NCBI RefSeq assembly: GCF_000497575.1 | Contig: NZ_APJI01000022.1 | Span: 1-32,402, forward strand | DNA length: 32,402 nt | Source of the DNA: Afipia sp. OHSU_II-C1 | GTDB taxonomy: Bacteria > Pseudomonadota > Alphaproteobacteria > Rhizobiales > Xanthobacteraceae | Reading direction: 5' to 3' | Part shown: one piece after another, positions 16,841 through 24,871 of the stretch | Layout of the letters: every line of letters begins with the position of its first letter | Position numbering within the stretch: the stretch's first letter is position 1 | Notes under the pieces: generated by a model | Told to the model about the DNA's origin: nothing | The model's input: the letters and a program-made list of their open reading frames with translations, nothing else | Database searches by the model: none | Position numbers and translations under genes: made by a program

Positions 16841-16872
16841 AAAACCGGCGGAGCTTTGGCGCCGCCGGTTTT
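16841..16872 (-). terminator. Terminator of receptor 3
   Basis: AAAACCGGCGG (16841-16851) and CCGCCGGTTTT (16862-16872) form a perfect 11-bp stem around a 10-base loop, 24 bases after the receptor stop codon in the minus direction. Confidence 0.85.
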
Positions 16873-16896
16873 AAAATGTTCGCTGGGCGAATCTCG

Positions 16897-18579
16897 TCAG
16901 GCGGCGCGGATCGTCGCAAGGAAGTTATGCACCTCGGTCTGAAGGTGCGTGCTTTCCTTTGAAAGCGACTGCGCCGCCGTGAAGACCTGGGCTGATGCGG
17001 CGCCGGTCTCGCTGTTGCCACGGTCGACATCGGTGATATTGGCCGCGACGCGCGCGCTCAGTTCGGCCGCCTGCTGAACGTTTCGGGCGATTTCCTGAGT
17101 GGCGGCGCCCTGTTCTTCAACCGCGGCGGCGATTGTCGATGAGATTTCGGAGATCAGGTTGATGGTGCTGCTGATCTCCTTGATGGTCGTGACGGAGGCG
17201 CCGGTGGCCGCCTGCATGCCGGAAATCTGGGTGGTGATCTCGTCGGTGGCCTTGGCGGTCTGAGAGGCGAGCGCCTTGACCTCGGAGGCGACCACGGCGA
17301 AGCCGCGGCCGGCTTCGCCGGCGCGGGCGGCCTCGATGGTGGCATTGAGCGCGAGCAGGTTGGTCTGTTCGGCGATGGCAGTGATCAGCTTGACCACGTC
17401 GCCGATACGGGCGGCGGCCTGCGACAGTTCGCTGATGCAGGAATCAGTCTTCTCGGCCTGCTGGACAGCGAGCTGGGCGACCCGGCTCGATTCCAGCACC
17501 TGACGCCCGATTTCATTGACCGAGGAGGTGATCTCCTCGGTGGCGCTGGCGGTCGACTGGATGCTTTCCGAGACCTCGCGTGAGGTGTTCGCGGCGGAGT
17601 TCGACAGCTGCCGGGTGACGTCGGCGGCGTTGGTCAGGGTGCTGGCGGTGGCTTCCATTTCGGTGGAGGCCGATGACAGCGAGCTGATCAGTTCGCCGAT
17701 CATGCCTTCGAAGCTGCTGGTGGCCCGGTCCAGCGTTTCGGCGCGGCGCATCTTGGCGCTGGCTTCGGCTGCGGCAACTTCGTCGGCGGTCTTCCTGGCG
17801 ATCATGGCGTCCTTGAACACCTGCACGGCGTCGGCGATCTGGCCGACCTCGGTGTTTTCGCCCTGATGGGGGACGTTGGCGGCGAGATCGCCGGTGGCCA
17901 GCGCCCGCATCGGAGTCAGGACCGAACCGATGCCGCGGGCGACATCGCGCACGATCAGGACCGCGGCGCAGAGCCCGGCCAGAACCATGGCAGCCAGCGC
18001 GGCCAGAACGATGTGGAATGCGAGTTCATAGGTGTTTTCGGCATGCTGTCCGGCGGCGGCGGCGCCCTTGTCGTTCAACTCGACAAGCTTGGCCAGCACC
18101 GCATCCATGCTTCGTCCCGCCGGCGTCGCACGCTGAGCGTTGACGGCGCGCGCCTGCGCGACCTCGCGCTTGCGGGCATGGACGATCACTTCGTCGGCGG
18201 CCTCGCGGAAGATTTTCCAGGTTGCCGCCAACTCTTTATAGAGCGCGGCTTCTTCAGGGGAGGAGATCAGCGGCTCATAGGCCTTGTTCGCGGTGTCGTA
18301 ATCCCTGGCCCGGGCATCGAGATTGCGCTGGATGTCGGCCATGAACTTGTCGTCCGGCTCCGTCAGATAGTCGCGCAGCACCGCGCGGTAGCGCGCCGAC
18401 TGGGTGCGCAATTCACCGATCAGGCGGACGCTGGGGAGCCAGCTTGTCTTGATGTCCTGCGCCGCGGCGTTGATAGCGCGCATTTCCACCACGGCGAAGG
18501 CGCCCATGGCGGAGAGGGCAATCAGCAGGAGGGCGACGAGAGCAACGAGTTTGGTGCGAATGGAGAGCCTGGACAGCAT
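16897..18579 (-). CDS. Methyl-accepting chemotaxis protein, array member 3
   Basis: A 560-residue chemoreceptor: TM1 at about 10-30 (VALVALLLIALSAMGAFAVV), periplasmic helical sensor with PLISSPEEAALYKELAATWK, TM2 at about 188-212 (IVLAALAAMVLAGLCAAVLI), HAMP and signalling hairpin with [20 protein letters not shown]. It is the most divergent of the three (for example ALATGDLAANVPHQGENTEV in HAMP) yet shares the tip and the FLATIRAA end. ATG 18579 is chosen because AAAGGA lies 8 bases before it and the protein then begins MLSRLSIRTK like its paralogues; a TTG at 18615 would add 12 residues. It is divergent from the DUF1194 gene. Confidence 0.95.
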   Translation of the reverse strand: MLSRLSIRTKLVALVALLLIALSAMGAFAVVEMRAINAAAQDIKTSWLPSVRLIGELRTQSARYRAVLRDYLTEPDDKFMADIQRNLDARARDYDTANKAYEPLISSPEEAALYKELAATWKIFREAADEVIVHARKREVAQARAVNAQRATPAGRSMDAVLAKLVELNDKGAAAAGQHAENTYELAFHIVLAALAAMVLAGLCAAVLIVRDVARGIGSVLTPMRALATGDLAANVPHQGENTEVGQIADAVQVFKDAMIARKTADEVAAAEASAKMRRAETLDRATSSFEGMIGELISSLSSASTEMEATASTLTNAADVTRQLSNSAANTSREVSESIQSTASATEEITSSVNEIGRQVLESSRVAQLAVQQAEKTDSCISELSQAAARIGDVVKLITAIAEQTNLLALNATIEAARAGEAGRGFAVVASEVKALASQTAKATDEITTQISGMQAATGASVTTIKEISSTINLISEISSTIAAAVEEQGAATQEIARNVQQAAELSARVAANITDVDRGNSETGAASAQVFTAAQSLSKESTHLQTEVHNFLATIRAA

Positions 18580-18691
18580 GAAACAGTCCTTTGAGGTCTT
18601 TCTGACCCCTTTCAAGAAACGCGGGGCGAAACCAAACGCGGTGGCTTGGCCGCCGAAATGATTTCGACGCCTGAATGGGCGTGGGTGGTGT

Positions 18692-18792
18692 TGGCAATTT
18701 CCAGTCGGAGACCGTCATCAATGAAGGGTCAGCCGCGATCCAAATCGTAAAGAAATTCCGTGAAATGTTGGTAAATGCCTGCCGTGCAGGCA
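18692..18792 (-). promoter_or_regulatory. Shared upstream motifs of receptor 3
   Basis: TTTACCAACATTTCAC on the coding strand (GTGAAATGTTGGTAAA, plus 18760-18775), 181 bases before the start codon, and GACTGGAAATTGCCA (plus 18692-18706), 53 bases downstream of it, as in receptor 1. A hairpin TGCCTGC-CGT-GCAGGCA (18776-18792) directly abuts the first motif. The block lies in the 336-base region shared with the divergent DUF1194 gene. Confidence 0.5.
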
Positions 18793-18915
18793 ACCAGCCC
18801 GAAAAAGGGCCCGAATCTGGTTGCTGTGTACAGGAAAGGGTGCGGCTCAGGTTCCTGCTTCCCGGGCTCGGCGGGCCGTGTCACCATCCTGACGTGAACG
18901 ACGGGAGGTCCGCCA

Positions 18916-19749
18916 ATGCGCTGGTGTGTCTCGATCGGAGCGGTGCTTGTCGCGGGCGTGGTCGCCGGCGGCGATATTCCCGGGCTGGCTGCACCGGCCA
19001 CCGCGCCTGCGCCGGCCGCCGCTGAGGCCAAGGTCGACGTCGAACTGGTCCTCGCGGTCGATGTCTCCTATTCCATGGACATGGACGAACTGGCGCTGCA
19101 GCGCGAAGGCTATGCGCTCGCCGTCACCTCAAAGGAGTTCCTGCAGGCGCTCAAGACCGGCCCGACCGGCAAGGTGGCAGTGACCTATTTCGAATGGGCC
19201 GCCTCAACCGACCAGAAGATCATCGTGCCGTGGCGGGTGATCGATGGCCCTGAATCGGCGGGCGCGCTGGCCGAGGAAATCCTGAAAGCGCCGCTGCGCC
19301 GCGCCTCGCGCACCTCGATCTCGGGCGCGATCAATTTCGCGATGCCGCTGTTCGAGGCCAACGAGTATCAGGGCCTGCGCCGCGTGATCGACATCTCCGG
19401 CGACGGGCCGAACAATAACGGCGAACTCGTCACGATTGCGCGCGATGCAGCGCTGGCCAAAGGCATTACCATCAACGGCCTTCCGATCATGTCGAAGGAG
19501 ACCAACTACGCGACCATGGATATCGAGAATCTCGATTGGTACTACGAGGACTGCGTGATCGGCGGCGCCGGATCGTTCGTGGTGCCGATCAAGACCAAGG
19601 AAAAATTCAAGGAAGCGATCCGCACCAAGCTGATCCTCGAAGTCGCGCATCGTGTGCCGGAGCTGCGGGTCGTGCCGGCGGCCACGCGTGAGCCGCGGGT
19701 GTCATGCACCATCGGGGAGAAGATCTGGCAGGAGCGGTGGGGTCGGTGA
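18916..19749 (+). CDS. DUF1194 von Willebrand A-like secreted protein
   Basis: A 277-residue exported protein. A signal peptide covers about 1-28 (MRWCVSIGAVLVAGVVAGGD), followed by an Ala/Pro linker. A vWA-like domain then starts at about 40 with the metal-ion-dependent adhesion site DVSYSMD in VLAVDVSYSMDMDELALQRE. Further hallmarks are WAASTDQKIIVPWRVIDGPE, RTSISGAINFAMPLF and IDISGDGPNNNGELV. The family is widespread in alphaproteobacteria and its role is not established; MIDAS domains usually mediate protein binding. GGGAGG (18901-18906) precedes ATG 18916. Length is normal. It is divergent from receptor 3 and ends in a repeat region. Confidence 0.88.
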   Translation: MRWCVSIGAVLVAGVVAGGDIPGLAAPATAPAPAAAEAKVDVELVLAVDVSYSMDMDELALQREGYALAVTSKEFLQALKTGPTGKVAVTYFEWAASTDQKIIVPWRVIDGPESAGALAEEILKAPLRRASRTSISGAINFAMPLFEANEYQGLRRVIDISGDGPNNNGELVTIARDAALAKGITINGLPIMSKETNYATMDIENLDWYYEDCVIGGAGSFVVPIKTKEKFKEAIRTKLILEVAHRVPELRVVPAATREPRVSCTIGEKIWQERWGR

Positions 19750-19778
19750 GTCCTTTCTGTGTTTCGCACAGGCAATCA

Positions 19779-19890
19779 GCCCCTCACCCCAACCCTCTCC
19801 CCGCGCGCGGGGAGAGGGAGCTAACAAATTTTTCTACCTCTCCCCGTTTTTACGGGGAGAGGTCGCGAGCAAAGCGAGCGGGTGAGGGGC
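19779..19890. repeat. CCCCTCACC palindromic repeat
   Basis: Outer arms GCCCCTCACC (19779-19788) and GGTGAGGGGC (19881-19890). Inside are two hairpins, CCCTCTCCCCGCG/CGCGGGGAGAGGG (19793-19818) and ACCTCTCCCCGT/ACGGGGAGAGGT (19836-19863). It is related to the element at 22048-22197. It lies between the convergent DUF1194 and rRNA methyltransferase genes. Confidence 0.8.
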
Positions 19891-19899
19891 TTCTGCTCT

Positions 19900-21138
19900 T
19901 TACCTTCTAAACCGCGCGACAAGCTCCACATGCGGGGTGTGGCGGAACTGATCGACGGGCGTCACGCGGTCGATCTTGAATCCAGCGTCGATCAGAATGC
20001 GGGCGTCGCGCGCGAAAGTCGCCGGATTGCATGACACCGCGACCGCCAGCGCGATCTTGCTTGCGGCGAGTTGCTGAGATTGTGCCTGCGCGCCCTGGCG
20101 CGGCGGATCGAACACCACGCAATCGTAGTCGCGCAGTTCCTGCGGCATCAGTGGACGCCGGAACAGGTCGCGGGTCTCGGCTTTGATGGGCTTCAGACCC
20201 TGCGTGAGCTTCACTGCATTCTGCAGCGCCGTCACCGCAGCCGCGTCGCTGTCGAAGGCCGACACCTTGAATTTTTCCGCGAGGCGAAACGCGAACGGAC
20301 CAAACCCGCAAAACAGATCGGCGATATGCTTGGCACCTTTGGCCCGCGCGAACGCCAGTTCCGCCAGCGTCTCTTCACCCAATGCCGTCGGCTGCATGAA
20401 CGAACCCGGCGGCAGTGTCACCTGCGCCTTGCCGACCCGCACCACCGGCGGCTTGCGCATGATGACCAGTTCGCCATGGCGCGTCAGCCGCGCGAGATCG
20501 TGTTTCTCGGCGAGCTTCGACAGGGACGTCAGCAGTGCTGTGCCGAGCGGACCCGAGCCGCGCACATCGACGTCGAGTCCGTTATCGGCTGCGGTGATCT
20601 GGATATCGAGCGGCTTGCTTACCGGCCTCAGCAGTTCGGCGATCTCGTTGGCTGCTTCGATGGCGCCGTGCATGGCGGGATCGAGGATCGGACAGTGATC
20701 GATGGCGATGATCTCGTGGCGCCCGGCGGCGGCGAAGCCGGCGCGCAGGATGCCCTGCTGGCTTTGCCGCGCATGCAGCGTCATGCGGCGGCGGCCGGTG
20801 CCATGGGCATCGATCAGTTCATCAACCTCACAATCGATACCCGCGTGAGCGAGCGTGTCGATCACGAGCTGCCGCTTCCAGTTCCGGTAAGCATCGTCCT
20901 GCCAGTGCTGGATGGCGCAGCCGCCGCAGGTGCCGAAATGCGGGCAGAATGGATCGATGCGCTGCGGGCTTGGCGTGACGACATGGGCAAGCGCGCGGCG
21001 GTCCGGGTGGCCGGACGAGGGCAACACGTCGACGGTCTCGCCGCCCAGTGCATACGGCACGTAGAGCGTCTCGCCGCCGGACACAGCAACGCCATCGCCG
21101 AAATGGCCGACATGATCGATGATGAGGCGCTCGGTCAT
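19900..21138 (-). CDS. RlmD/RumA-type RNA m5U methyltransferase
   Basis: A 412-residue class I SAM-dependent enzyme predicted to make 5-methyluridine in RNA (23S rRNA for RlmC/RlmD; family members are hard to separate). Residues 1-60 resemble a TRAM domain. Cys65, Cys71 and Cys74 ([10 protein letters not shown]), with a later Cys in DHCPILD, would hold the iron-sulfur cluster. The SAM motif [16 protein letters not shown] is at about 265, FDPPRQGAQ at about 341, and the catalytic Cys in [12 protein letters not shown] at about 366. The ATG at 21138 lies only 4 bases from a long CTAG-ended palindrome, and no good Shine-Dalgarno is visible, so the element seems to have replaced the native leader. 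Confidence 0.9.
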   Translation of the reverse strand: MTERLIIDHVGHFGDGVAVSGGETLYVPYALGGETVDVLPSSGHPDRRALAHVVTPSPQRIDPFCPHFGTCGGCAIQHWQDDAYRNWKRQLVIDTLAHAGIDCEVDELIDAHGTGRRRMTLHARQSQQGILRAGFAAAGRHEIIAIDHCPILDPAMHGAIEAANEIAELLRPVSKPLDIQITAADNGLDVDVRGSGPLGTALLTSLSKLAEKHDLARLTRHGELVIMRKPPVVRVGKAQVTLPPGSFMQPTALGEETLAELAFARAKGAKHIADLFCGFGPFAFRLAEKFKVSAFDSDAAAVTALQNAVKLTQGLKPIKAETRDLFRRPLMPQELRDYDCVVFDPPRQGAQAQSQQLAASKIALAVAVSCNPATFARDARILIDAGFKIDRVTPVDQFRHTPHVELVARFRR

Positions 21139-21142
21139 CGTA

Positions 21143-21218
21143 CTAGTGATCCGGTTCTGACATTCGTATTATATCTTTCGCGGGCATTTTACGAATGTCA
21201 GAACCAAAGGATCACTAG
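21143..21218. repeat. CTAG-ended long palindrome A
   Basis: CTAGTGATCC (21143-21152) plus GGTTCTGACATTCGTA (21153-21168) pair with TACGAATGTCAGAACC (21190-21205) and GGATCACTAG (21209-21218). Only three extra bases, AAA, bulge on the right side. That is 26 paired bases per arm and a 21-base loop, which contains TATAAT on the minus strand. It shares its architecture with palindrome B. Confidence 0.9.
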
Positions 21219-21230
21219 AATCATGATTTG

Positions 21231-21304
21231 CTAGTGTCCTTTCGTATCCGACGTTCGCTCAGAAGACGCTGCGAGTGAAGCGAACGTCGGATACGGGACA
21301 CTAG
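21231..21304. repeat. CTAG-ended long palindrome B
   Basis: CTAGTGTCC (21231-21239), bulge TTT, CGTATCCGACGTTCGCT (21243-21259), then the inverted AGCGAACGTCGGATACG (21279-21295) and GGACACTAG (21296-21304). Read in reverse it has the same plan as palindrome A: CTAGTG..CC, stem, loop, stem, AAA bulge, GG..CACTAG. Its last bases supply the stop codon of tlyA. Confidence 0.9.
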
Positions 21305-22032
21305 CCGCGCCGCGCGCCGATGAAGAATTCGGTGTTGCCGTCGCCGCCGGCGATGGACGAAGGGAACACCTTGATATCGGTGCAGCCCAGGGACTCCGCG
21401 AAGGCGGCGATGTCGTCACACACCGCCTTGTGCACGGCCTCGTCGCGAATGATTCCCTTCTTGGAATGTTTCCGCTCGGCTTCGAACTGCGGCTTGATCA
21501 GCGCCAGGAGGTGCGTCGGGGCGGCGGCAATCGGCAGCACCGCGGGCAGCACCAGCTTCAACGAAATGAAGCTGACATCGATCACCACGATATCGGGACG
21601 GATTTCGAGCCGCTTGCCCGCCAGCGAACGGATGTCGGTTTCTTCCATCGAGACGATTTTCGGATTGCCGTGCAGGCTCGGATGTAACTGTCCGCGTCCG
21701 ACATCGATGGCGTAGACGAGGCTGGCGCCGTTCGCCAGCAGCACTTCCGTAAAGCCGCCGGTTGACGCGCCGACATCGACACAGACATGATCCTCGATGT
21801 CGATGGGATATTGCTCCAGCGCGCCGCTGAGTTTGACGCCGCCGCGCGATACCCAGGGATGCGCGGGCTCGGCCGAGATGTCGGCATCCGCCGGAATCGT
21901 CTCCGACGGTTTCAGCACAGGCTTGCCGTTTGCGGTAACGCCACCGGCTTCAATGGCGGCTTGGGCGCGGGCGCGGCTTTCGAACAGGCCGCGCTCAACC
22001 AGCAGAAGGTCTGCGCGCTTGCGTGAGGTCAT
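21301..22032 (-). CDS. tlyA: TlyA-family rRNA 2'-O-methyltransferase
   Basis: A 243-residue protein with an N-terminal S4 RNA-binding domain (about 4-62: KRADLLLVERGLFESRARAQ, then AIEAGGVTANGKPVLKPS) and a FtsJ/RrmJ-like Rossmann methyltransferase domain from about 75 (VCVDVGASTGGFTEVLLANG, AIDVGRGQLHPSL, IVVIDVSFISLKLVLPAV). TlyA proteins methylate ribosomal RNA ribose (established for mycobacterial TlyA); some are called hemolysins on weak grounds. ATG 22032 fits best: AAGGG lies about 9 bases upstream, while a GTG at 22041 leaves no space. The TAG stop is formed by the edge of palindrome B, so the natural C-terminus may once have been different. Confidence 0.9.
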   Translation of the reverse strand: MTSRKRADLLLVERGLFESRARAQAAIEAGGVTANGKPVLKPSETIPADADISAEPAHPWVSRGGVKLSGALEQYPIDIEDHVCVDVGASTGGFTEVLLANGASLVYAIDVGRGQLHPSLHGNPKIVSMEETDIRSLAGKRLEIRPDIVVIDVSFISLKLVLPAVLPIAAAPTHLLALIKPQFEAERKHSKKGIIRDEAVHKAVCDDIAAFAESLGCTDIKVFPSSIAGGDGNTEFFIGARRG

Positions 22033-22047
22033 GTGCCACACCCTTTC

Positions 22048-22197
22048 ACCTCTCCCCGTGGGGGAGAGGTCGGCGCGCGAAGCGCGGCGGGTGAGGGGGC
22101 TCGATAACCTTGTTCAGACATCCAGAGCCCCTCACCCCAACCCTCTCCCCCATAGCCCGTCGAAGACGGGCGTAAACGCCCTTTCGGGGGGAGGGAG
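22048..22197. repeat. CCTCTCCCC/GAGCCCCTCACC repeat cluster
   Basis: Hairpin ACCTCTCCCC-GTG-GGGGAGAGGT (22048-22070), GGTGAGGGGGCTC (22090-22102), then GAGCCCCTCACCCCAACCCT (from 22125) with GGGGGGAGGGAGC at 22185-22197. These are two half-elements in inverted order, of the same family as 19779-19890. It lies between the dxs stop and the tlyA start. Confidence 0.75.
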
Positions 22198-22248
22198 CGC
22201 ATCGCATGCGGCGTGATAGCACGTATCTGCAATGAAGCCCGGCGGCGA

Positions 22249-24183
22249 TCAGGCCAGCTTCGCCGTTTCGGACTTCATGTCCTTGCCGAGCGCCTCGAAC
22301 ACTTTCGCGACGATGCCCTTGGCATCGAGGCCAGCCTGTTCGTACATCTTTGCCGGTGAATCGTGATCGATGAAGGTGTCAGGCAGCACCAGCGTTCGCA
22401 CGCGAAGGCCGCGATCGAGAGCGCCGTGATCGGCCAAGGCCTGCAGCACATGGGTGCCGAAGCCGCCGATGGAGCCTTCCTCGATGGTGATCAGCGCCTC
22501 GTGCTCGCGCGCGAGCTTCAGGATCATGTCGAGATCAAGCGGCTTCATGAAGCGCGCGTCGGCGACGGTGGTGGACAGGCCCAGCGTATCGAGTTCGTCG
22601 GCGGCCTTGAGACATTCGCCGAGCCGTGCGCCGAACGACAGCAGCGCGACCTTCGATCCATTTTTATCGGCCTGGCGCATGATGCGGCCTTTGCCGATCG
22701 GGAGCGGCACGCCGGCTTCCGGCATCTCGACCCCGCGGCCTTCGCCGCGCGGATAACGCAGCGCGCTCGGCGCATCGTCGATCGCGACCTGCGTTGCCAC
22801 CATGTGAACGAGATCGGCTTCATCCGCAGCCGCCATGATGACGAAGCCGGGGAGGCAGCCGAGATAGACGTTGTCGAACGAACCGGCGTGGGTCGGGCCG
22901 TCCTGGCCGACAAGACCGGCGCGGTCGATGGCGAAGCGTACCGGAAGACGTTGGATCGCCACGTCGTGCACGACCTGATCGTAGCCGCGCTGCAGGAAGG
23001 TCGAGTAGATCGCGCAGAACGGCTTGAAACCTTCTGTCGCGAGGCCTGCGGCGAAGGTCACGGCATGCTGTTCGGCAATGCCGACATCGAAGGTGCGGTC
23101 GGGGAACGCCTTGCCGAAGATATCGACGCCGGTGCCGCCCGGCATCGCCGCGGTGATGGCGACGATCTTGTCGTCCTTGCGCGCTTCCTTGACCAAGCTT
23201 TGGCCGAACACCGACGTATAGGACGGCGCGTTGGATTTTGCCTTGGCCTGCGCTCCGGTTGCGACGTCGAACTTGGCGACGGCGTGATACTTGTCGTCGG
23301 ACGCTTCGGCGGGCGCGTAGCCCTTGCCCTTCTGCGTGACAACATGAACCAGGATAGGTCCGGTCGGCGCATCGCGCACGTTGGTCAGCACAGGCAGCAG
23401 GTGGTCGAGGTTGTGGCCGTCGATCGGCCCGACATAGAAGAATCCGAGTTCTTCAAACAGCGTGCCGCCCGTGACCATGCCGCGCGCGTATTCCTCGGCG
23501 CGCAGCGCGCGGTCCTCGAAGAACTTCGGCAGCTTGTGTGCGAGATTCTTCAGTGCTTCGCGCGCCGACGCATAGGTCTTTCCGGACAGCAGACGCGCGA
23601 GATAGGCCGACATGGCGCCCACCGGTGGCGCGATCGACATATCGTTGTCGTTGAGGATGACGATCAGGCGCGAGTGCATCGCGCCGGCATTGTTCATCGC
23701 CTCATAGGCCATGCCGGCGGACATCGAACCGTCGCCGATCACCGCGATGACATTGTTCTTGCCGCCGGTGAGGTCGCGCGCCACCGCCATGCCGAGGCCT
23801 GCGGAAATCGAGGTCGAGGAGTGCGCCGCGCCGAACGGATCGTATTCGCTTTCGGCGCGCTTGGTGAATCCCGACAGGCCGTTGCCCATGCGCAGCGTGC
23901 GGATGCGGTCGCGGCGGCCGGTGAGAATCTTGTGCGGGTAGGCCTGATGGCCGACGTCCCAAATGATGCGGTCATCCGGTGTATTGAAGACGTAGTGAAG
24001 CGCAGTGGTCAGTTCGACCACGCCGAGGCCTGCGCCGAAATGGCCACCCGTCACCGATACGGTGTCGATGGTCTCCAGCCGCAGCTCATCGGCGAACTGG
24101 CGCAGTTGCTCGGGCTTGAGCTTGCGCAGCAGGTCCGGAGTCGGTGCGGCGTCGAGGAGGGGAGTCTTGCTCGAATGTGACAC
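22249..24183 (-). CDS. dxs: 1-deoxy-D-xylulose-5-phosphate synthase
   Basis: A 644-residue thiamine-diphosphate enzyme making DXP from pyruvate and glyceraldehyde-3-phosphate, the entry to the MEP isoprenoid pathway (also feeding thiamine and pyridoxal). Typical features: [20 protein letters not shown] near residue 44, ThDP/Mg binding [20 protein letters not shown] at about 147, and the pyrimidine-domain [20 protein letters not shown] at about 367 with the catalytic Glu, followed by the transketolase C-terminal domain. Length is normal. Start is GTG 24183, with GGA about 9 bases upstream; no ATG fits the conserved N-terminus. xseB precedes it on the same strand, a gene order common in this group, but 256 bases lie between them. 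Confidence 0.97.
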   Translation of the reverse strand: MSHSSKTPLLDAAPTPDLLRKLKPEQLRQFADELRLETIDTVSVTGGHFGAGLGVVELTTALHYVFNTPDDRIIWDVGHQAYPHKILTGRRDRIRTLRMGNGLSGFTKRAESEYDPFGAAHSSTSISAGLGMAVARDLTGGKNNVIAVIGDGSMSAGMAYEAMNNAGAMHSRLIVILNDNDMSIAPPVGAMSAYLARLLSGKTYASAREALKNLAHKLPKFFEDRALRAEEYARGMVTGGTLFEELGFFYVGPIDGHNLDHLLPVLTNVRDAPTGPILVHVVTQKGKGYAPAEASDDKYHAVAKFDVATGAQAKAKSNAPSYTSVFGQSLVKEARKDDKIVAITAAMPGGTGVDIFGKAFPDRTFDVGIAEQHAVTFAAGLATEGFKPFCAIYSTFLQRGYDQVVHDVAIQRLPVRFAIDRAGLVGQDGPTHAGSFDNVYLGCLPGFVIMAAADEADLVHMVATQVAIDDAPSALRYPRGEGRGVEMPEAGVPLPIGKGRIMRQADKNGSKVALLSFGARLGECLKAADELDTLGLSTTVADARFMKPLDLDMILKLAREHEALITIEEGSIGGFGTHVLQALADHGALDRGLRVRTLVLPDTFIDHDSPAKMYEQAGLDAKGIVAKVFEALGKDMKSETAKLA

Positions 24184-24439
24184 TTGAATATCCGCAATAA
24201 TTTGGGGGCGCCCGGCCCGGCATGGAAAGCTGCTCAGAAAGGTCCGAAACGGTCCCGTGGCTTATACCAATTCCAAAACGATGCCAATCCGTTAGGCAGG
24301 CGTGAAAGGCCTCACTTTCGGGGCATTTGGCGCCGGGAATAGCTGTTAAGGCTCGAAACTCGAGCCTCCGCTGGTTCCCGCCTTCGCCGGGGAGAGACAG
24401 AATAAGCTTGTGCGAAACGGCGACGTTTGTTGCGCGGAT
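24184..24439. other. dxs-xseB spacer
   Basis: 256 bases with no gene. It holds a perfect hairpin GGCTCGA-AAC-TCGAGCC (24350-24366) without a T-run. The dxs promoter is expected here, but no clear element is visible. Confidence 0.4.
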
Positions 24440-24691
24440 TTACTGAACGTCGAGCGGTTCGGTGCCGGCAGCCTGTCCCGACGCATCGGTGGTGATCTTG
24501 TCGACGCGCGCCTCCGCCTGGCGCAGCAGCTCTTCGCAGCGGCGCTTCAGGCTCTCGCCGCGCTCATAGATCGCGACCGATTCCTCGAGCGGGACCTTGC
24601 CGTCCTCGAGACGCTTGACGATGGACTCCAGTTCCTCGATCGCGCGTTCGAAGCTGAGCTTCTTGACGTCCGCATGGGGAGTGTCGGCCAT
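24440..24691 (-). CDS. xseB: Exodeoxyribonuclease VII small subunit
   Basis: An 83-residue helical protein that binds the large subunit XseA to form the ATP-independent single-strand exonuclease used in repair. The whole family core is present: SFERAIEELESIVKRLEDGK, VPLEESVAIYERGESLKRRC, EELLRQAEARVDKI. Start ATG 24691 (MADTPHADVKKL) is chosen; the upstream extension to 24763 is not conserved-looking. XseA is not in this window. Confidence 0.95.
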   Translation of the reverse strand: MADTPHADVKKLSFERAIEELESIVKRLEDGKVPLEESVAIYERGESLKRRCEELLRQAEARVDKITTDASGQAAGTEPLDVQ

Positions 24692-24815
24692 GGTCGTTTT
24701 CCGAGTTGCGATTCGTGGATCGATGACAGCGCCGCGGAATCTAGGAACGATTTGCGGGCGCAATATGGCGGCAATGTAGCGCGATTTGCAGCGGTGAGGG
24801 AAGTGCTTCGCTTGG

Positions 24816-24864
24816 CGTCATCCTGAGGTGCGGAGCGCGCAAGAACGCGCACCTGAGGATGACG
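24816..24864. repeat. CATCCTGAGG palindrome
   Basis: CGTCATCCTGAGGTGC (24816-24831) and GCACCTGAGGATGACG (ending about 24863) are inverted with one mismatch, around a GCGCGC/GCGCGC inner stem. It is another repeat family common in this group. It lies between the histone-deacetylase-like gene end and xseB. Confidence 0.75.
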
Positions 24865-24871
24865 GGTCGCG

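Noticed and set aside
20071..21234. A 387-codon plus-strand open frame
   Set aside because: Antisense to the RNA methyltransferase and running into the CTAG palindromes; no motif.
19779..22197. Repeats considered as a CRISPR array
   Set aside because: The repeats are palindromes of differing size without regular unique spacers or cas genes.
22363..24180. A 605-codon plus-strand open frame
   Set aside because: It is the antisense shadow of dxs, Arg/His-rich with no domain; high GC3 keeps the opposite frame open.
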